64,000 nucleotides of DNA from Ophiura sarsii. Taxonomy: Eukaryota; Echinodermata; Ophiuroidea; Amphilepidida; Ophiuridae. The DNA is taken from assembly GCA_035610835.1 (NCBI GenBank), contig CM069442.1, forward strand, positions 28,907,798 through 28,971,797, read 5' to 3'. Under the pieces are notes generated by a model, which did not search any database, was not told where the DNA came from, and saw only the letters and a program-made list of their open reading frames with translations. This document shows positions 1 to 11,638 of the stretch, one piece after another; within the stretch, counting starts at the first letter, position 1, and each line of letters starts with the position of its first letter. Made by a program: the position numbers and the translations under genes.

Positions 1-1104
1 GCCAATAACCTAGCAGCAGTAATCACCTACATTGATTTCAGAAAGGCCTTCGACACAATCCACCGTGGCAAAATGCTGAAAATTCTGCGAGCTTATGGAA
101 TACCAAAACAAGTCGTTGAAGCAATCGGAGGAATGTACGAGAATACCATGGCTAAGGTAATATCACCTGATGGAGAGACTGCACAGTTTGAAATATTGGC
201 TGGAGTTCTACAGGGAGACACACTTGCCCCATATCTGTTTGTGATTGTGCTGGACTTTGCCCTGAGGATAGCCATAGAGGGGAGAGAAGAAGAGCTTGGT
301 TTTCATCTTGACAGGCGTAGAAGTAGGCGGATCGGGCCAGAGGTGGTGACAGACTTTGACTTCGCCGATGACATTGCATTGTTGTCAGAGAAATTTCATC
401 AAGCACCAGATCTGCTGAAAAGAGTTGAGACATCAGTAGCAAAGGTCGGTCTAAAAATGAATGCTAAGAAGACCAAGTTTATGTCATATAACCAGAGCCA
501 GAAGGGATCCATACAGACAAATGATGGCAACAAGCTGGAGGAAGTTCAAGATTTTAAATATCTTGGTGCCTGGATGGAGAGTACGGTAAAATACATTAAG
601 CAACGCAAAGCAGCAGCATGGAGAGCGTGCGGCAAAATGAACAAAATATGGAAGTCAACTCTATCTCGGAAGTTCAAACTTCGCCTGTTTGCCTCAACGG
701 TAGAGTCAGTTCTGCTATATGGATGCGAAGCTTGGACCATTACCCCCAAGCTACAGAAAGAGCTAGATGGCTGCTACACCAGAATGCTGCGAGTAGTACT
801 CAATGTCAACTGGAAACAACATATACCAAACACCCAACTGTATGGTGACCTCCTCAAAATAAGCCAGAAGATCCGGAAGAGAAGAACAAGGTTTGCTGGC
901 CACTGTTACAGAAGTGAGGAGCCAGTATCCAAACTGGTGCACTGGATCCCCAAACATGGCAAAAGAAAGCCGGGACGACCTGCCCTGACATTTATCGATC
1001 TACTCAAGCAAGATACTGGACTGGAGACGAGTGACATAAAGACAGCAATGAACGACAGAAGAGTGTGGAGAAACATCGTAGATCGGGGACACGACCCGAA
1101 TTAA
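1..1104 (+). mobile_element. Non-LTR (LINE) reverse transcriptase, 3' part of ORF
   Basis: The reading frame is open from base 1 to the TAA at 1102-1104, so the 5' part lies outside the window. It shows reverse-transcriptase motif A (YIDFRKAFDTIH, about codons 10-21), motif B (LQGDTLAPYLF) and the catalytic motif C (FADDIALL). The C-terminal region has the basic KRKPGRPALTF stretch and the R-x-R-F-A-G-H pattern common in LINE proteins. The first ATG at 73 is internal to the RT domain and is not the true start. A short AAGT/AAGC tandem tail follows the stop, as at many LINE 3' ends. No frameshift is visible in this part, so the copy may be young. The LINE clade cannot be fixed from this fragment. 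Confidence 0.9.
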
Positions 1105-1120
1105 GCAAGTAAGCAAGTAA

Positions 1121-3170
1121 GCGGGTTCAAAAAAAATGGCACCATTCACATTTTACCTCCTATCACTAATACAAAGTGGTTTACAGAATAGGTAATTGTT
1201 CCAAAATGTGTGCTACTATTGTCTCTTATTTGTGCCACATTTATTTAACTGAAGCTACTTCGGATTTTTTTTTTTTTGCCGTTTATGACCCCAAAAAGTG
1301 TCAGGAGTGTAACGTTTTTGTGGGACAATAAAATTGGACATGTAATTTCAGTAGGCCAGAACAAAAAATCCAATGTTCCTACTGACCCCTAACATGGATG
1401 TTTTTAATATTTGAAGTGTTAACTTTCATTCAGAACAAATCACTTAGAACATTAGCTGCTATATGTCTATACAAATTATAAATACATTATTACAGTTTGG
1501 TTTCTGAAAAATGGGGTCAAATCCAAATCTTTGAACAAATTGGTAAAAGTAAGCAAGATGAACACAAAGCTTGCTATTCATTTTTGCATATTTTTAATTG
1601 GTATTCTATTGCCTTTCACTAAATGGCCAATTGACTTGTGATAATTGCATTTCAGTATCACCGGTTACGCATTTTATTGTGATGACCCAAGAATGTCAGG
1701 AGTGTAACATTGACGTTCATCTCATTTTTTTTTTACTATGAAGCAGATGACCTTAAGCAATAATATTGTTTTGTTGTTGTACCATGATGAAATAAACTAA
1801 ATGTAACAAAACAAAATATGTTGTGTCACTTGTGTCTTTGACAGAGAGCAAATAAGTGTTTGTCAGGAGTGTAACACTATTTTACGGTAGATGTGTCAAT
1901 GTATTTACTGCAGATATATACTCATACATGTTTTAAATTGTGACATTATTTGATCCAGTATTACATTGATTAATAGTCCACCATGAAATTTATACAATAT
2001 ATAGCATTTTCCCCATCACTTCAAACATAATTGGAAGAGATAACTCCATTATTCAAGTTCAAATGTTTTTGAAATAAGAGTGGGAATGTGATTTTTCAGT
2101 TTAATGTGTTCAATTTGTATCATGAATATTTGAGATACTTCCAGTGCACACCTTATATGCCTCTAAATGTACTGTAAACAATGGTAAACACTATTCATAA
2201 TTCTCATAGTGTTGTATTTATATTAACAATATTGCTAAGTCAGGAGTGTAACACCAAATTGTACAAATGTATGTGCTTCTTTAATGCTGCACTGTCCTAC
2301 AATGGATGGTAATACAAATCCATACTTTCAGCATGATTTTGTATGAACAAGATATTTTAACTAAAATGTAGAAAACTGATTTACAGTTCCTTTGTTTATT
2401 AAGTCTATATACTTTTGACACTGTAAGTGGAAAACTTTCAGAGTAAAATTCGAAAAAAATCGTGGTAAAATTAAAATTGTCCAGTTTTATGTATAATGAC
2501 AGATTGCTATTGGAATATATGTATTGGGCAATGTTCATAATTAGTTCAAAAATGATGGGAATCATTTTATTGATCCTCAAAATATGTGATACCTTAGCTA
2601 GAATTGCTCTGTCAGGAGTGTAACACTAGTAAATGTACAAATATATTCATTTTTACTGGCACACTATGTCGCCATAGATTGTAGTAGGAACTTGAAACTT
2701 TCTGTGTAGTTTCAGATCAGCAAGGTGCTTGATATAAAGCTATCGTTAAATCTTATTGCTACTTATTTTTGAAGGAAAAAAAACTTAGTGCCATCAAAGT
2801 GAAAAAAATAGTGTTGTTTTACACAAGAAATGATTTTTTTGAACTTTTTGTGATGTAAATACATTGTTAAGGTGTGTTTTGTTAATGAACAATGTTCTAA
2901 CTCACATTTGAACCTTAGAAGTAGTGTTTATATAGACAATTACTAAAAGATAACCAAAGGACAAATTGTAAGTGTTGTTTCACAATAAAAATGCATTTTC
3001 TGTATTGAAGATGCAAAAAAAGAAAATTGTGAATTTTTTGGAATGCCCCTCAAGTTATTTTATAAACTTTGACATCCTAACATCACAATAACATTAAAAA
3101 AAAGAACTGAAATCGTGTTTAAAATTTTCGACAAAATGTCCCACTTTGGTGCCATTTTTCTTGAACCCGC
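1121..3170. mobile_element. 2.05-kb TIR element with five internal copies of a 15-mer
   Basis: The ends 1121-1144 and 3147-3170 are inverted copies of a 24-bp sequence (GCGGGTTCAA.AAAATGGCACCA) with one mismatch. The AT-rich interior has no substantial open frame. The 15-mer TGTCAGGAGTGTAAC occurs at 1299-1313, 1694-1708, 1861-1875, 2239-2252 (14 of 15) and 2610-2624, always in the same orientation. The element abuts the LINE tail on the left and the truncated NHL gene on the right. No target-site duplication was found. It looks like a non-autonomous DNA transposon of unidentified superfamily; transposase-binding subterminal repeats could explain the 15-mers (inference). Confidence 0.7.
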
Positions 3171-3182
3171 CCTGAACATCAA

Positions 3183-3689
3183 TCATCAAATCCACAGTCA
3201 TCCTCTCATTCTCCATCTCTGTATGGCCTCTCAATAGATTCAAAGGGGAGTATATTGACAGGTGATACGAGCAATAAGTGTATTAACACGCACAGACAAG
3301 ATGGTACCCACTTAACCAGTATCGAGGTAGGCATTGCGCCTTGGTATCTTGGAGTTACATCCCAAGATACAATCATTGTTGCTGAGCGTGATAAGCCTCC
3401 ACAGATAATAAGCGTTGCTGGACAGGTCCTGTGCACTCTGAAGTATCCTGTAAATGATGGCAAATGGCATCCTTGTGGTGTAGGCCTATACTGCTATGAA
3501 GACATCATTATATTTTATAACAGGAAGATAAATAATAATATTGTATGCTTTTCTGTATCTGGTGAACATCTAGGTAACATTGACCTACACACATTTTCAT
3601 TTCCAGTTGTCCTCTTATTAGTAAATGACGGCAAGAAACTAATAGTATGTAGTTTGAATAAGGTGCAAGTCTTTGCCAAAAGCCAATAA
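3183..3689 (+). pseudogene. 5'-truncated NHL beta-propeller gene copy
   Basis: From 3183 the frame matches the C-terminal half of the NHL domain of the intact gene at 10522-11397, codon for codon, with the shared motifs CINTHRQDGTH, GVTSQDTIIVAE, KPPQIIS and GQVLC, and ends in the same KSQ-stop. The homology stops abruptly on the left at the TIR element, so the kinase, the linker and the first propeller blades are missing. No frameshift is seen in what remains, but no promoter or start is preserved; the ATG at 3255 is internal to a blade. It is best read as the remnant of a tandem duplicate of the kinase-NHL gene. The missing 5' part could lie left of the window. Confidence 0.8.
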
Positions 3690-5940
3690 CTTTGTGTCCC
3701 CTCATTCAACATGGTTACTCTCATAGCTAGGTAACCTCTGGAAATGTAAATACCTTAGATTTTTAAATTCTTTTATATGAGTATCCAAACCCACTATTTA
3801 AACATACAATATATTTAGATTTTTCTATATTGTGGGTAAACCAACCACGGAAAATATAAATACCTAGATTTTATATAATGGTAATCATTAGGCCTACCAA
3901 ACCCATCAGCTTATGTGATTGTTTCCGAGTGCTGTAGCTGCCATAATCTACAACAATTATTCTTTTTTACTTTAAAAGAGCCAGCTTTTCCAAGGACCCT
4001 TATTAAATGCTTAATTAACTGATTAACCATTAACTATTATTCTCCGTCAAATGGAAAAGTTTATATTTCACCCTTTAGACATTTTCTCTATTGTACGAAT
4101 AGAGGCATTTTCTATTTATATTATATATGTATGTCATAATAATTTTCTACTCTATTTTATCAACTTTACCTCAACAATTTTGAAGAAAAAAACCTGTTTG
4201 TAATTGGAAAGTGCCACATAAAGCATATTCTCAGAAATGGTCTCATTTCAGCACTGACACGGCAACGCAATGTTAAACACCATAGTGTTTATTTGCATTC
4301 TGGAATCGAGCAGTGCAATGGAAAACAATAATAAATGCTCCCACATGTGTACACTACTTTGTTTCTGTACTGATGTAGTCGACTTCGTATACCGTGTTAC
4401 ATGTCACTGTCACACTATCGAACAACACCATCTGATACTTCGCCATGCCAAATCTTCTCCCATCCGAGAACTGCCAAAACACGTTCTACTGACATTAAAT
4501 CGACCACAGAACTGCGCTTGTAGCACACTAGGGATGATGCTTTTGATGCATAATTCACATATCACCTACCAGGGAGTAACATCATAACACGCTAATATTG
4601 AATTTGACGATGTACATTTAGAAACAGTGAAAGTGTTAATTCTGTAGTTGCGTAAGAGTTTATAGTTTATCGTAAAAAATGATAATATTATCTGTCCATG
4701 TTCGGACGTATAAAGGCTTTTTACTACGCGCAAGATAGGAAATAGTCACGTATGCATAAATGTAGCTATATCTCCGAGGAAAATATTTTGGGCAAGGACC
4801 AATGTCAAGGCTTACTCCTAAAGCTACAATTTTGGACCGAACAACTGCTATCCAGTGCTAGAAAATCTCCCTTTTGAATTATCTCAAATTTTGAGGAAGA
4901 CGGTATATAAATATTCATATACTTCATATTTATCGTGTCTGCCATTGGTCCATTTTGATCCTCCGCAAACCCCAACACGAACAATTTGCTCATTAAGCAT
5001 TCATCCCAAATTTTGGACAAGCGCTCATGCATCATGCAGCAGTATTCAAAGGTCATAAGGTCAAATCCATTGTTAGTAGACCTTTTTTCTGGGGTGGGAT
5101 CAGAGGATGTGGAACGGTCAAAGTGGGTGAGCCCTATATCGGTACATCAGTGTCTCAGTGTTGTTCATAGAATGAAAAGGGGAAAAGGTATACGGAGAAG
5201 ACTAGTATTGATGTAATGATAGAATAAAGAATATGAAGTATCAAATGAAAACAACAAGAATCTTTGTGTATTATTTCTAGATATCATACATTGTTTTCCA
5301 TTTTCAGTATTCAAATTGTGCCCTTATATCTAACCATACAATATGGAGAAGAAAAAAACACACATGTATTTATTTTGAGAGTATTTTCCATTTCCATCTC
5401 TCTCTGGCTTTGACCACATCAGAACAAAAGTGAACCAGATATTAATTATCATTTACCATAAATGTGTAGCTATATGGCTATAATCATGACAAGTCATGAG
5501 GCAGACATTCATATTAGCGATGTTATGATGGAGGAGGTTGAACTTATTGAATGACCCTTGTAGAAAATGATCCTTAAATTCACACATGAAAAAAGACAAT
5601 AACAACAATAACAACAAAACAAACAACTACTCAATGAGCTTGACTGACCCTTGACTGACTGACTTGACTGGTTTTGTTTTATTTTTGTTTGTTTGTTTGT
5701 TTGTTGTTTTTTGGGGGTTGTTTTTGTTTTTGTTTTTGTTTTTGTTTTTGGGAGGGGGTATTTTTTTAAAATTCTTTTGTTGAGAAAATGTTCATCTTGA
5801 TGTTTATCTAAATAACCAATTTTCGACCAAACTGACCCTGTTTTTAGGGGGTTGTTTGTTTTGTTTGTGGTTGTTGATTGTTGTTGTTGGTGGGGTTTTT
5901 TTTTTTGGGGGGGGGGGGTGTCTCTCGTCTTAGCATAGTG
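3690..5940. repeat. Duplicated 3' flank, copy 1 (counterpart near 11398-15345)
   Basis: The downstream flank of the truncated NHL copy aligns in blocks with the flank of the intact gene: 3690-4370 with 11398-13170 once inserts are removed, then 5209-5640 with 13170-13590. The downstream marker GACTGACTGACTTGACTGG occurs near 5655 and again near 15128. Small indels and substitutions show the duplication is not recent. No gene is supported here: the 105-codon frame at 4270-4587 runs into an insertion that the other copy lacks. 5660-5925 is low-complexity T/G-rich sequence with GTTT and TTTTTG runs. Confidence 0.75.
4377..5207. mobile_element. 831-bp insertion with 8-bp target duplication (hAT-like size)
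   Basis: This block is present only in duplication copy 1. It is flanked by CTGATGTA (4369-4376) and TTGATGTA (5208-5215). The copy-2 empty site near 13173 has one such octamer. The ends are weakly inverted (TAGTC...GTATACC at both sides). An 8-bp duplication suits the hAT superfamily, but no transposase is seen, so the assignment rests on target-site length only. Confidence 0.6.
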
Positions 5941-6000
5941 TCATAAAGTTTGTACGATTAAAACTTCCGTTGATAACCAAAGAAATAATATTAACACCTA

Positions 6001-7753
6001 TGTGACCTGGCACTACAAAATGAGAGTAAAGTAGCAAAAAATTAAAAATGAATTCCTCACATTTTCAGAATGTCCTCAGGTTTAAAATGACACCAAAGTT
6101 GTCATAATAGGCCATTCCAAAGTGAAATTATGATAAATTGAAGTTAATCACTGCTGAATTATTGAATTAAAGAAAAAGGCCTTCAAAGTCAGTGAAGCTT
6201 ATCGTCACTTGGCTCTCCAAAATATTCTGTCAAAACTTAATCGAAAGATTATTTATGCCAAAGACCTCTTATTAAACGGCCTGTCATTGGTTCATTTAGC
6301 AATTTACAGGGTTCAAACTATTATTAATTGCTCCAGAAAGCCCTGACCTTTAAGACCATACTAAATTTGCCATAGGGGATACTATTTTAAACCCGTGGAA
6401 ATGACGATGTTAAGGGCAGTGTCAACCTGGCACTTGTTCCAAAAATTGAATTTCATATTTCTCTATTATTTTATACTTTTATATGTATTCTATCATTACC
6501 ATCATAAGTTACTAATCGGAAGCGATTATTTCCCGTTCTTTTGGGTGATTTAAAATTGTTGTTCTGGTAAGTTTGAGTCAGGAAAAGGTGCATGGTTATT
6601 TGGCGGGGAATTAAGCGGAGTTCCGCGCTTTTCAAATGCTGCGACAGCTGTTCGATCATTGCGTCCGCGCTGAATCTTCCCGTGCGTAATACTAGACGCG
6701 CCGCTTAATATCCGCGACGAACACGCGAAAACAAAAGAGCGCAAAACAATGCCTAAAAATGTAAACAAAGGCCAATCTTACGATCATTTAAATTTCAGTT
6801 TTCTTCCAATTTCTTCACATTGTGACAATATAAATTGAATCTGATAGTTTATTTTGATTGTTCATAATAGTATACTCGCCTTTTAGGTCACACGCCCGTG
6901 TATTCCGAGAATATTTAGCTTTAAATGGTGGCAAATGTCAATATTTTTACTAAATCGATGTTTTCTAGAAGTTCAAATTTGAAGGAATTTTACGAATTTT
7001 CAGACAACATAACTAAAAATATATCAAACTATCAGGTAAGCTTTTATTACCATTGTGTAGAGGACTTTCAGCGCTAGGAGGCATTTCTTTATTTTTTCGA
7101 TTATGTATTTTAAACTCCGAGATATGCATCCATTTCTAGCGAAATGTATGCAAAAAAACACGACTTTTCCACTTTTCCGATGTTTTTAGCAATATTTCCA
7201 AAACTAAGCATTATTTTGGAAAAAGAAAAATTTGCTTCCTAGACAAAATTGTCTTGTTTACAAAAATGTATATTAGAACAAATTACCATTTTTTATTTTA
7301 TAGTTATGCTGTCTGAAAATGTTTGGTTCATTTCTCAAAATTTAGTTTATTTGGTATCACATTGATATCACCATCGGATTCCTTATCAAATTTCCTTTCT
7401 ATAAATGTATACTATTATGTACTTTTATTAAATATTCTCAAACTTAGAAGCAAAAGTTGATCATCAAAATAATAGGGTTGACACTTCCTTTAACAAGGTA
7501 ATTTCAAGACATTTCGAGACATTTTTCCTCTCTTTGAGATGTAAGAATAAAATGCCCTCTCTTAAATTACTTAAACAACATATTTAGACCCAAAATATTT
7601 TCTTAATACTTCGGAATGTGATACATAACTAGTTTATCTTTCCCAAAATGAAAATATCTCATTTTCGACCTCCCCTTGTCAAACGACTATTTCAGGCCAT
7701 AACTTAAAATCAACCCCAGCGACTTTACGCTCATTTTGTCGTGCCAGGTCACA
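6001..7753. mobile_element. 1.75-kb DNA element with 33-bp TIRs
   Basis: 6001-6033 and 7721-7753 are inverted copies, 33 bp with three mismatches, beginning TGTGACCTGGCAC. The element is absent from duplication copy 2, where the flanking host sequences meet near 15900. No transposase frame is present, so it is non-autonomous. Another TTAA-flanked element is nested inside it. Confidence 0.8.
6410..7493. mobile_element. Nested TTAA-flanked TIR element, 1.08 kb
   Basis: Inside the larger element, 6410-6427 (TTAAGGGCAGTGTCAACC) and 7476-7493 are inverted copies of 18 bp with two mismatches, each including TTAA at the outer edge. TTAA targeting is typical of piggyBac and Kolobok elements. No transposase is visible. 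Confidence 0.65.
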
Positions 7754-8993
7754 TCATTATTTGATGAGCCCTAGATGATACTGATCTGTATTATGAACTT
7801 TGTCTACCAGATAAAATTAGTGTCATGACAATAGCATTACTGCAGTTATAATTATCAAAATATCCACCAATCATAAAAGCTTAAACCAGCCACAGAAATC
7901 ATACAGCTTTTATCTATGAATCCCGCCAACAATGGCATCATGTGATGTTGAACCAGCCCATCAGCCAAACAGACCAACAGACGCCATTTTGCACCTTATA
8001 TTAATGGGTCTTCGTTGAGTGGAGTTGACATACATTTTCAATAGAAAACGGTGAGTTTTATTCAATTTTGACAAACAAATCTCTCTCATAGTCAAGGTCT
8101 AAAGGCAGGATTTGAAGGTGTGGGTGTGTAAATGTGTTTAAATTAAAAAAAAATGGGTGTGTACATTTAAGTAATTCAAAAACTGTATATTTACAAAAGT
8201 GGGTGTGTAAGACACTCCCTACAGGGCTGGCTACCTAAGCCCTCGCTCATAGTATATTCAATATAAAGTAGTGACATAATTCAACATACGATTTGATCTC
8301 AGATCAAGTTGATCATGAGTTTTCTCTAGAAATCTATTGTAATTTTCAATTATTTCTCTCTATGGTAGCCTACATTGTAGCTGAGATATACTGGTATAGC
8401 CGTTATTCGTAATTGGTGATTTCATGTCAAAGAGAGAGACATACTCGATGTCACGCCGATAAACATACAATCTCGTACTTTTACTGCAATATAATGAACT
8501 GTGAACTTCTACATTTTCCTAGATAGTGTCGGTTACCAGCAAACATTTCATTTCAAACTCGTGGAATAATTAGTTTATACGTTCAAGTTTATTTCACGAT
8601 TGTAATAAGGTCAAATATTGAACAGCTCAGAAGTATGAAGAATTTTTATGACTAGTGCAAAGTTCACCACATTGAATAACTACATCACTCTCGTCTCGGC
8701 TACATAACTAGCCTCGTTTTCGGAACACTAATTGCTCTGAGCATGCTCAGTTGGATAGCACGGCCCTCTTTTGACGTAAGTGTGCCAATTACGAATAATG
8801 ACTATTACATCAAGATTCTCCTAGGAAATTAGGCAGCACTTAATTACATGTAAATATTTGAAGTTAAGATATGATGAGAGATTAAAAATAGTGAAAAGGG
8901 ACAAAGCAAATTGGTTATAATAATTATATAATATAAACCTTAAATGTTATCATGTTATTCTTTGACAGGAATTACTGATATCCAAACTAGAAG
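7754..8993 (+). promoter_or_regulatory. 5' region of the kinase-NHL gene, possible 5' UTR exon
   Basis: Host sequence resumes at 7754 and matches duplication copy 2 to about 7890. A candidate 5' UTR exon ends near 8050 at a good donor (ACG|GTGAGT). An acceptor (TTCTTTGACAG) at about 8968 lies 26 bases before the kinase ATG. The intervening 0.9 kb would be a 5' UTR intron and contains a small MITE at 8395-8807. No TATA box was clear, so the transcription start is not determined. Confidence 0.35.
8395..8807. mobile_element. ~410-bp MITE
   Basis: TATTCGTAATTGG near 8403 recurs inverted as CCAATTACGAATA at 8785-8797, with further partial pairing outward. There is no coding capacity. It sits in the presumed 5' UTR intron of the kinase-NHL gene. 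Confidence 0.5.
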
Positions 8994-11397
8994 ATGGCTG
9001 CTCAGATCAATACAATCAGCAGAAATAAACTCAAACTTGTTAAGCAGATAGGACATGGAGGTTACAGTGATGTGTATCAGATGAGATGGAAAAGTAAGAA
9101 AGGAAAGATTGACATTGCTGCCAAGAAATTATTCCGAAATGACAAACATGAGCTGAATATCATGTCCACGCTAGATCATCCCAACATCGTGAAACTTCTT
9201 GGTGTGGTAGATGAAGGGATAGATTTCATGCTGATTTTGGAACTTTGTGAAGGTGGATCGCTTCGATCTTATCTTGATAAACATCAATATAAACATTTCC
9301 CTGAAGATGAATTCTTCTCCTGGGCAAAGCAAGCAGCCATACCAGTCAAATATCTCAGAGAAATGAAGATTGTACACAAAGACATTAAATCCCCGAATTA
9401 TATGATTACGGGAGGCAATGTCTTGAAGTTAGGCGACTTTGGATTAGCCAAAAATAATATAGCGTGTACTATCAGCAAAGCGACGGAGTCCGCTTCTTAC
9501 CCGTGGATGGCGCCAGAGCTTCTTAGACTTGGCATACTCTCTCCATCATATGACCTATTTGCACTTGCGGTTGTTCTCTGGGAACTGTGGACAAGGAAGT
9601 TTCCGTTTTTTGGTATGGAGAGTCAAGCCGTCCTATGGAAGATTTGTAATGATGATGAACGTCTACCTATTCCAAAAGACTGCCCTCAATGGTTGGCTGA
9701 TCTTGTGCGACAATGTTGGAGTACAGACCATCACAAACGACCCAGCATTGATGATATCATAGATGTGGTAAGTGATGCAAATGCTGTATAAATTGACGCA
9801 AAATTTAGAAAGACACATGATTCCCCCCTCCTCGCCCCAAGATGCTAACAGTGGGCCCTAGTGCAGTAGAACAATAAATATTTAAGACAAACAAATACCA
9901 TTATTTGATGGCATTTGCATGTTTTTCAGGTAGCAGTTCAACTTGTCCCGCTTTTTAGAAATCTCAGTGTTGTTTTATTATGTTGGTCAAGTCACAGGTA
10001 AAACCACAAAACATCTGAAACAATTACTATGGGCAACATGTTGTAGATCAAATGAAATAAAGATTAAATGTCAAAAAGGCAACTGTGCTCTTCTGGATTG
10101 TTTAATCAACAACAATTCTGCTCCCTCACCCCACCCCCTCCTGCAAAATAGAAAGAAATCAAAACAAACACTAAAACAAAAAATCAAAAAGATATGATGG
10201 ATAGAGTATGCCATGTCTGATGGCAGTATCCTAATAGATTTTCTAGTAACAACCTACTCAGATACAGATAATAGAGGTCCATGTTGCCATGAGCAACGGA
10301 ATACAAGCCTCATAATTTTTTTAGGGGGGCAAATGGGGTGGCAAGAGTTTTGTTTAGGGGGCATGAAAAAAAACCAATGGAAAAAATAGACAAGTATAAG
10401 ACTTTAGATTTAATTTCACCTGCATGTTCATCCTCGATGCTATATAAATGATGTTGTAACCATAATATTGAATCATTTGCTATAATATCTACTGTATGTT
10501 GATTTATTATTATTTGAATAGATATTCAAAGAAGAAGCAACAGCAGAAGCAGCGAGAAAGAAATCCAGACAGCTACAAATTATCAATGGTCCTTGGAAGT
10601 TAGAGAAGGAATTTGGTGAGTCCGGACCAGGTAAACTGGGTTATGGATTGGGAATGGTGGTCAACCTGAATGGAGATGTGGCCATTACCGACTCATTAGC
10701 ATCACAGGTAAAGGTGTTCAGTAGCGATGGAGAGTACAGACTCAGCTTGGATACTACTCAAGGATTGGTACCAGGGACTAAATCACATCCTCATCAAATC
10801 ATTGTCAATTCAAACAGTGATTATTTTGTAACTGATAGGACTATGTATATTAAGATATACGATGTAAATGGTGCATTTAAGGGTAGATGGGTGTCATCAA
10901 ACCCACAGTCATCCTCTCATTCTCCATGCCTGTATGGCCTCTCAATAGATTCAAGTGGGAGTATATTGACAGGTGATACGTGGAATAAGTGTATTAACAC
11001 ACACAGACAAGATGGTACCCACATAACCAGTATCAAGGTAGGCATTAAGCCCTGTTATATTGGAGTTACATCCCAAGATACAATCATTGTTGCTGAGGGT
11101 TTTAAGCCTCCGCAGATAATAAGCTATACTGGACAGGTCCTGTGCATTCTGAAGCATCCTGTAAATGATGGCAAATGGTATCCTCGTGGTGTATGCGTAT
11201 ACTGCTATGAAGACATCATATTAATTTCTAACTGGCCGATACATCAAATTTTATGCTTTTCTGTATCTGGTGAATATCTAGGTAACATTGACCCACACGC
11301 ATTGTCAATGCCAAGTGGTCTCTCATTAGTAAATGATGGCAAGAAACTAATAGTAGTTAGTGCGAGTAAGGTGCAAGTCTTTACCAAAAGCCAATAA
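8994..11397 (+). CDS. Protein kinase (ZAK/MLK-like) fused to NHL beta-propeller, two exons
   Basis: Exon 1 is 8994-9767 (258 codons) and exon 2 is 10522-11397. The junction is GTG|GTAAGT to TTTGAATAG|ATA, phase 0, giving 549 residues. Residues 13-258 form a complete TKL-type kinase: glycine loop G20-H-G-G, beta-3 Lys44, alpha-C Glu53, catalytic loop H128-K-D130 with Lys132 and Asn135, D148-F-G, and A173-P-E. The spacing resembles ZAK (MAP3K20). The usual HRD Arg is Lys, which still leaves the catalytic Asp. After a short basic linker, about residues 275-548 form an NHL-type propeller, homologous to the truncated copy at 3183. No membrane segment lies between the domains. If the intron is retained, the frame ends at 9791 after 265 residues. 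A cytosolic kinase with a propeller for binding protein or RNA partners is inferred. Confidence 0.88.
9768..10521 (+). other. Intron between kinase and NHL exons
   Basis: The donor is GTAAGT at 9768 and the acceptor TTTGAATAG ends at 10521. No recognisable gene or complete mobile element is seen inside. An 84-codon frame at 9943-10197 is unsupported. Confidence 0.7.
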
Positions 11398-11454
11398 CTT
11401 TGTGTCCCCTCATTCAACATGGTTACTCTCATAGATAACCTGTGGAAATGTGAA

Positions 11455-11638
11455 TACTGTAAAAGTTGCAATTTTTGTGCATGTAATTTTTTGCGCTTTG
11501 CTCATTTTGAACAATTTTTCTTGTTTTTATTTTTGTGAATTTAAGCTTCCTTACATAATAACTCTACATACAAAATGAATATATTTGTACTTTGGGCGCG
11601 AAAATAAATATAGCGGAAAAAATTCCACTTTTACAGTA
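11455..11638. mobile_element. 184-bp TA-flanked MITE
   Basis: TACTGTAAAAGT at the left end is matched by ACTTTTACAGTA at 11627-11638, with weaker pairing inward. The TA edges suit a Tc1/mariner-type MITE. Copy 1 lacks this block. Confidence 0.7.

Noticed and set aside
1299..2624. Possible CRISPR-like array because of the repeated 15-mer
   Set aside because: The spacing is irregular (165-400 bp), the repeat is short, and the host is a eukaryote. It fits internal repeats of a transposon.
4270..4587. 105-codon frame downstream of the truncated NHL copy
   Set aside because: It crosses into an insertion absent from the other duplication copy, is not conserved there, and has no recognisable domain.
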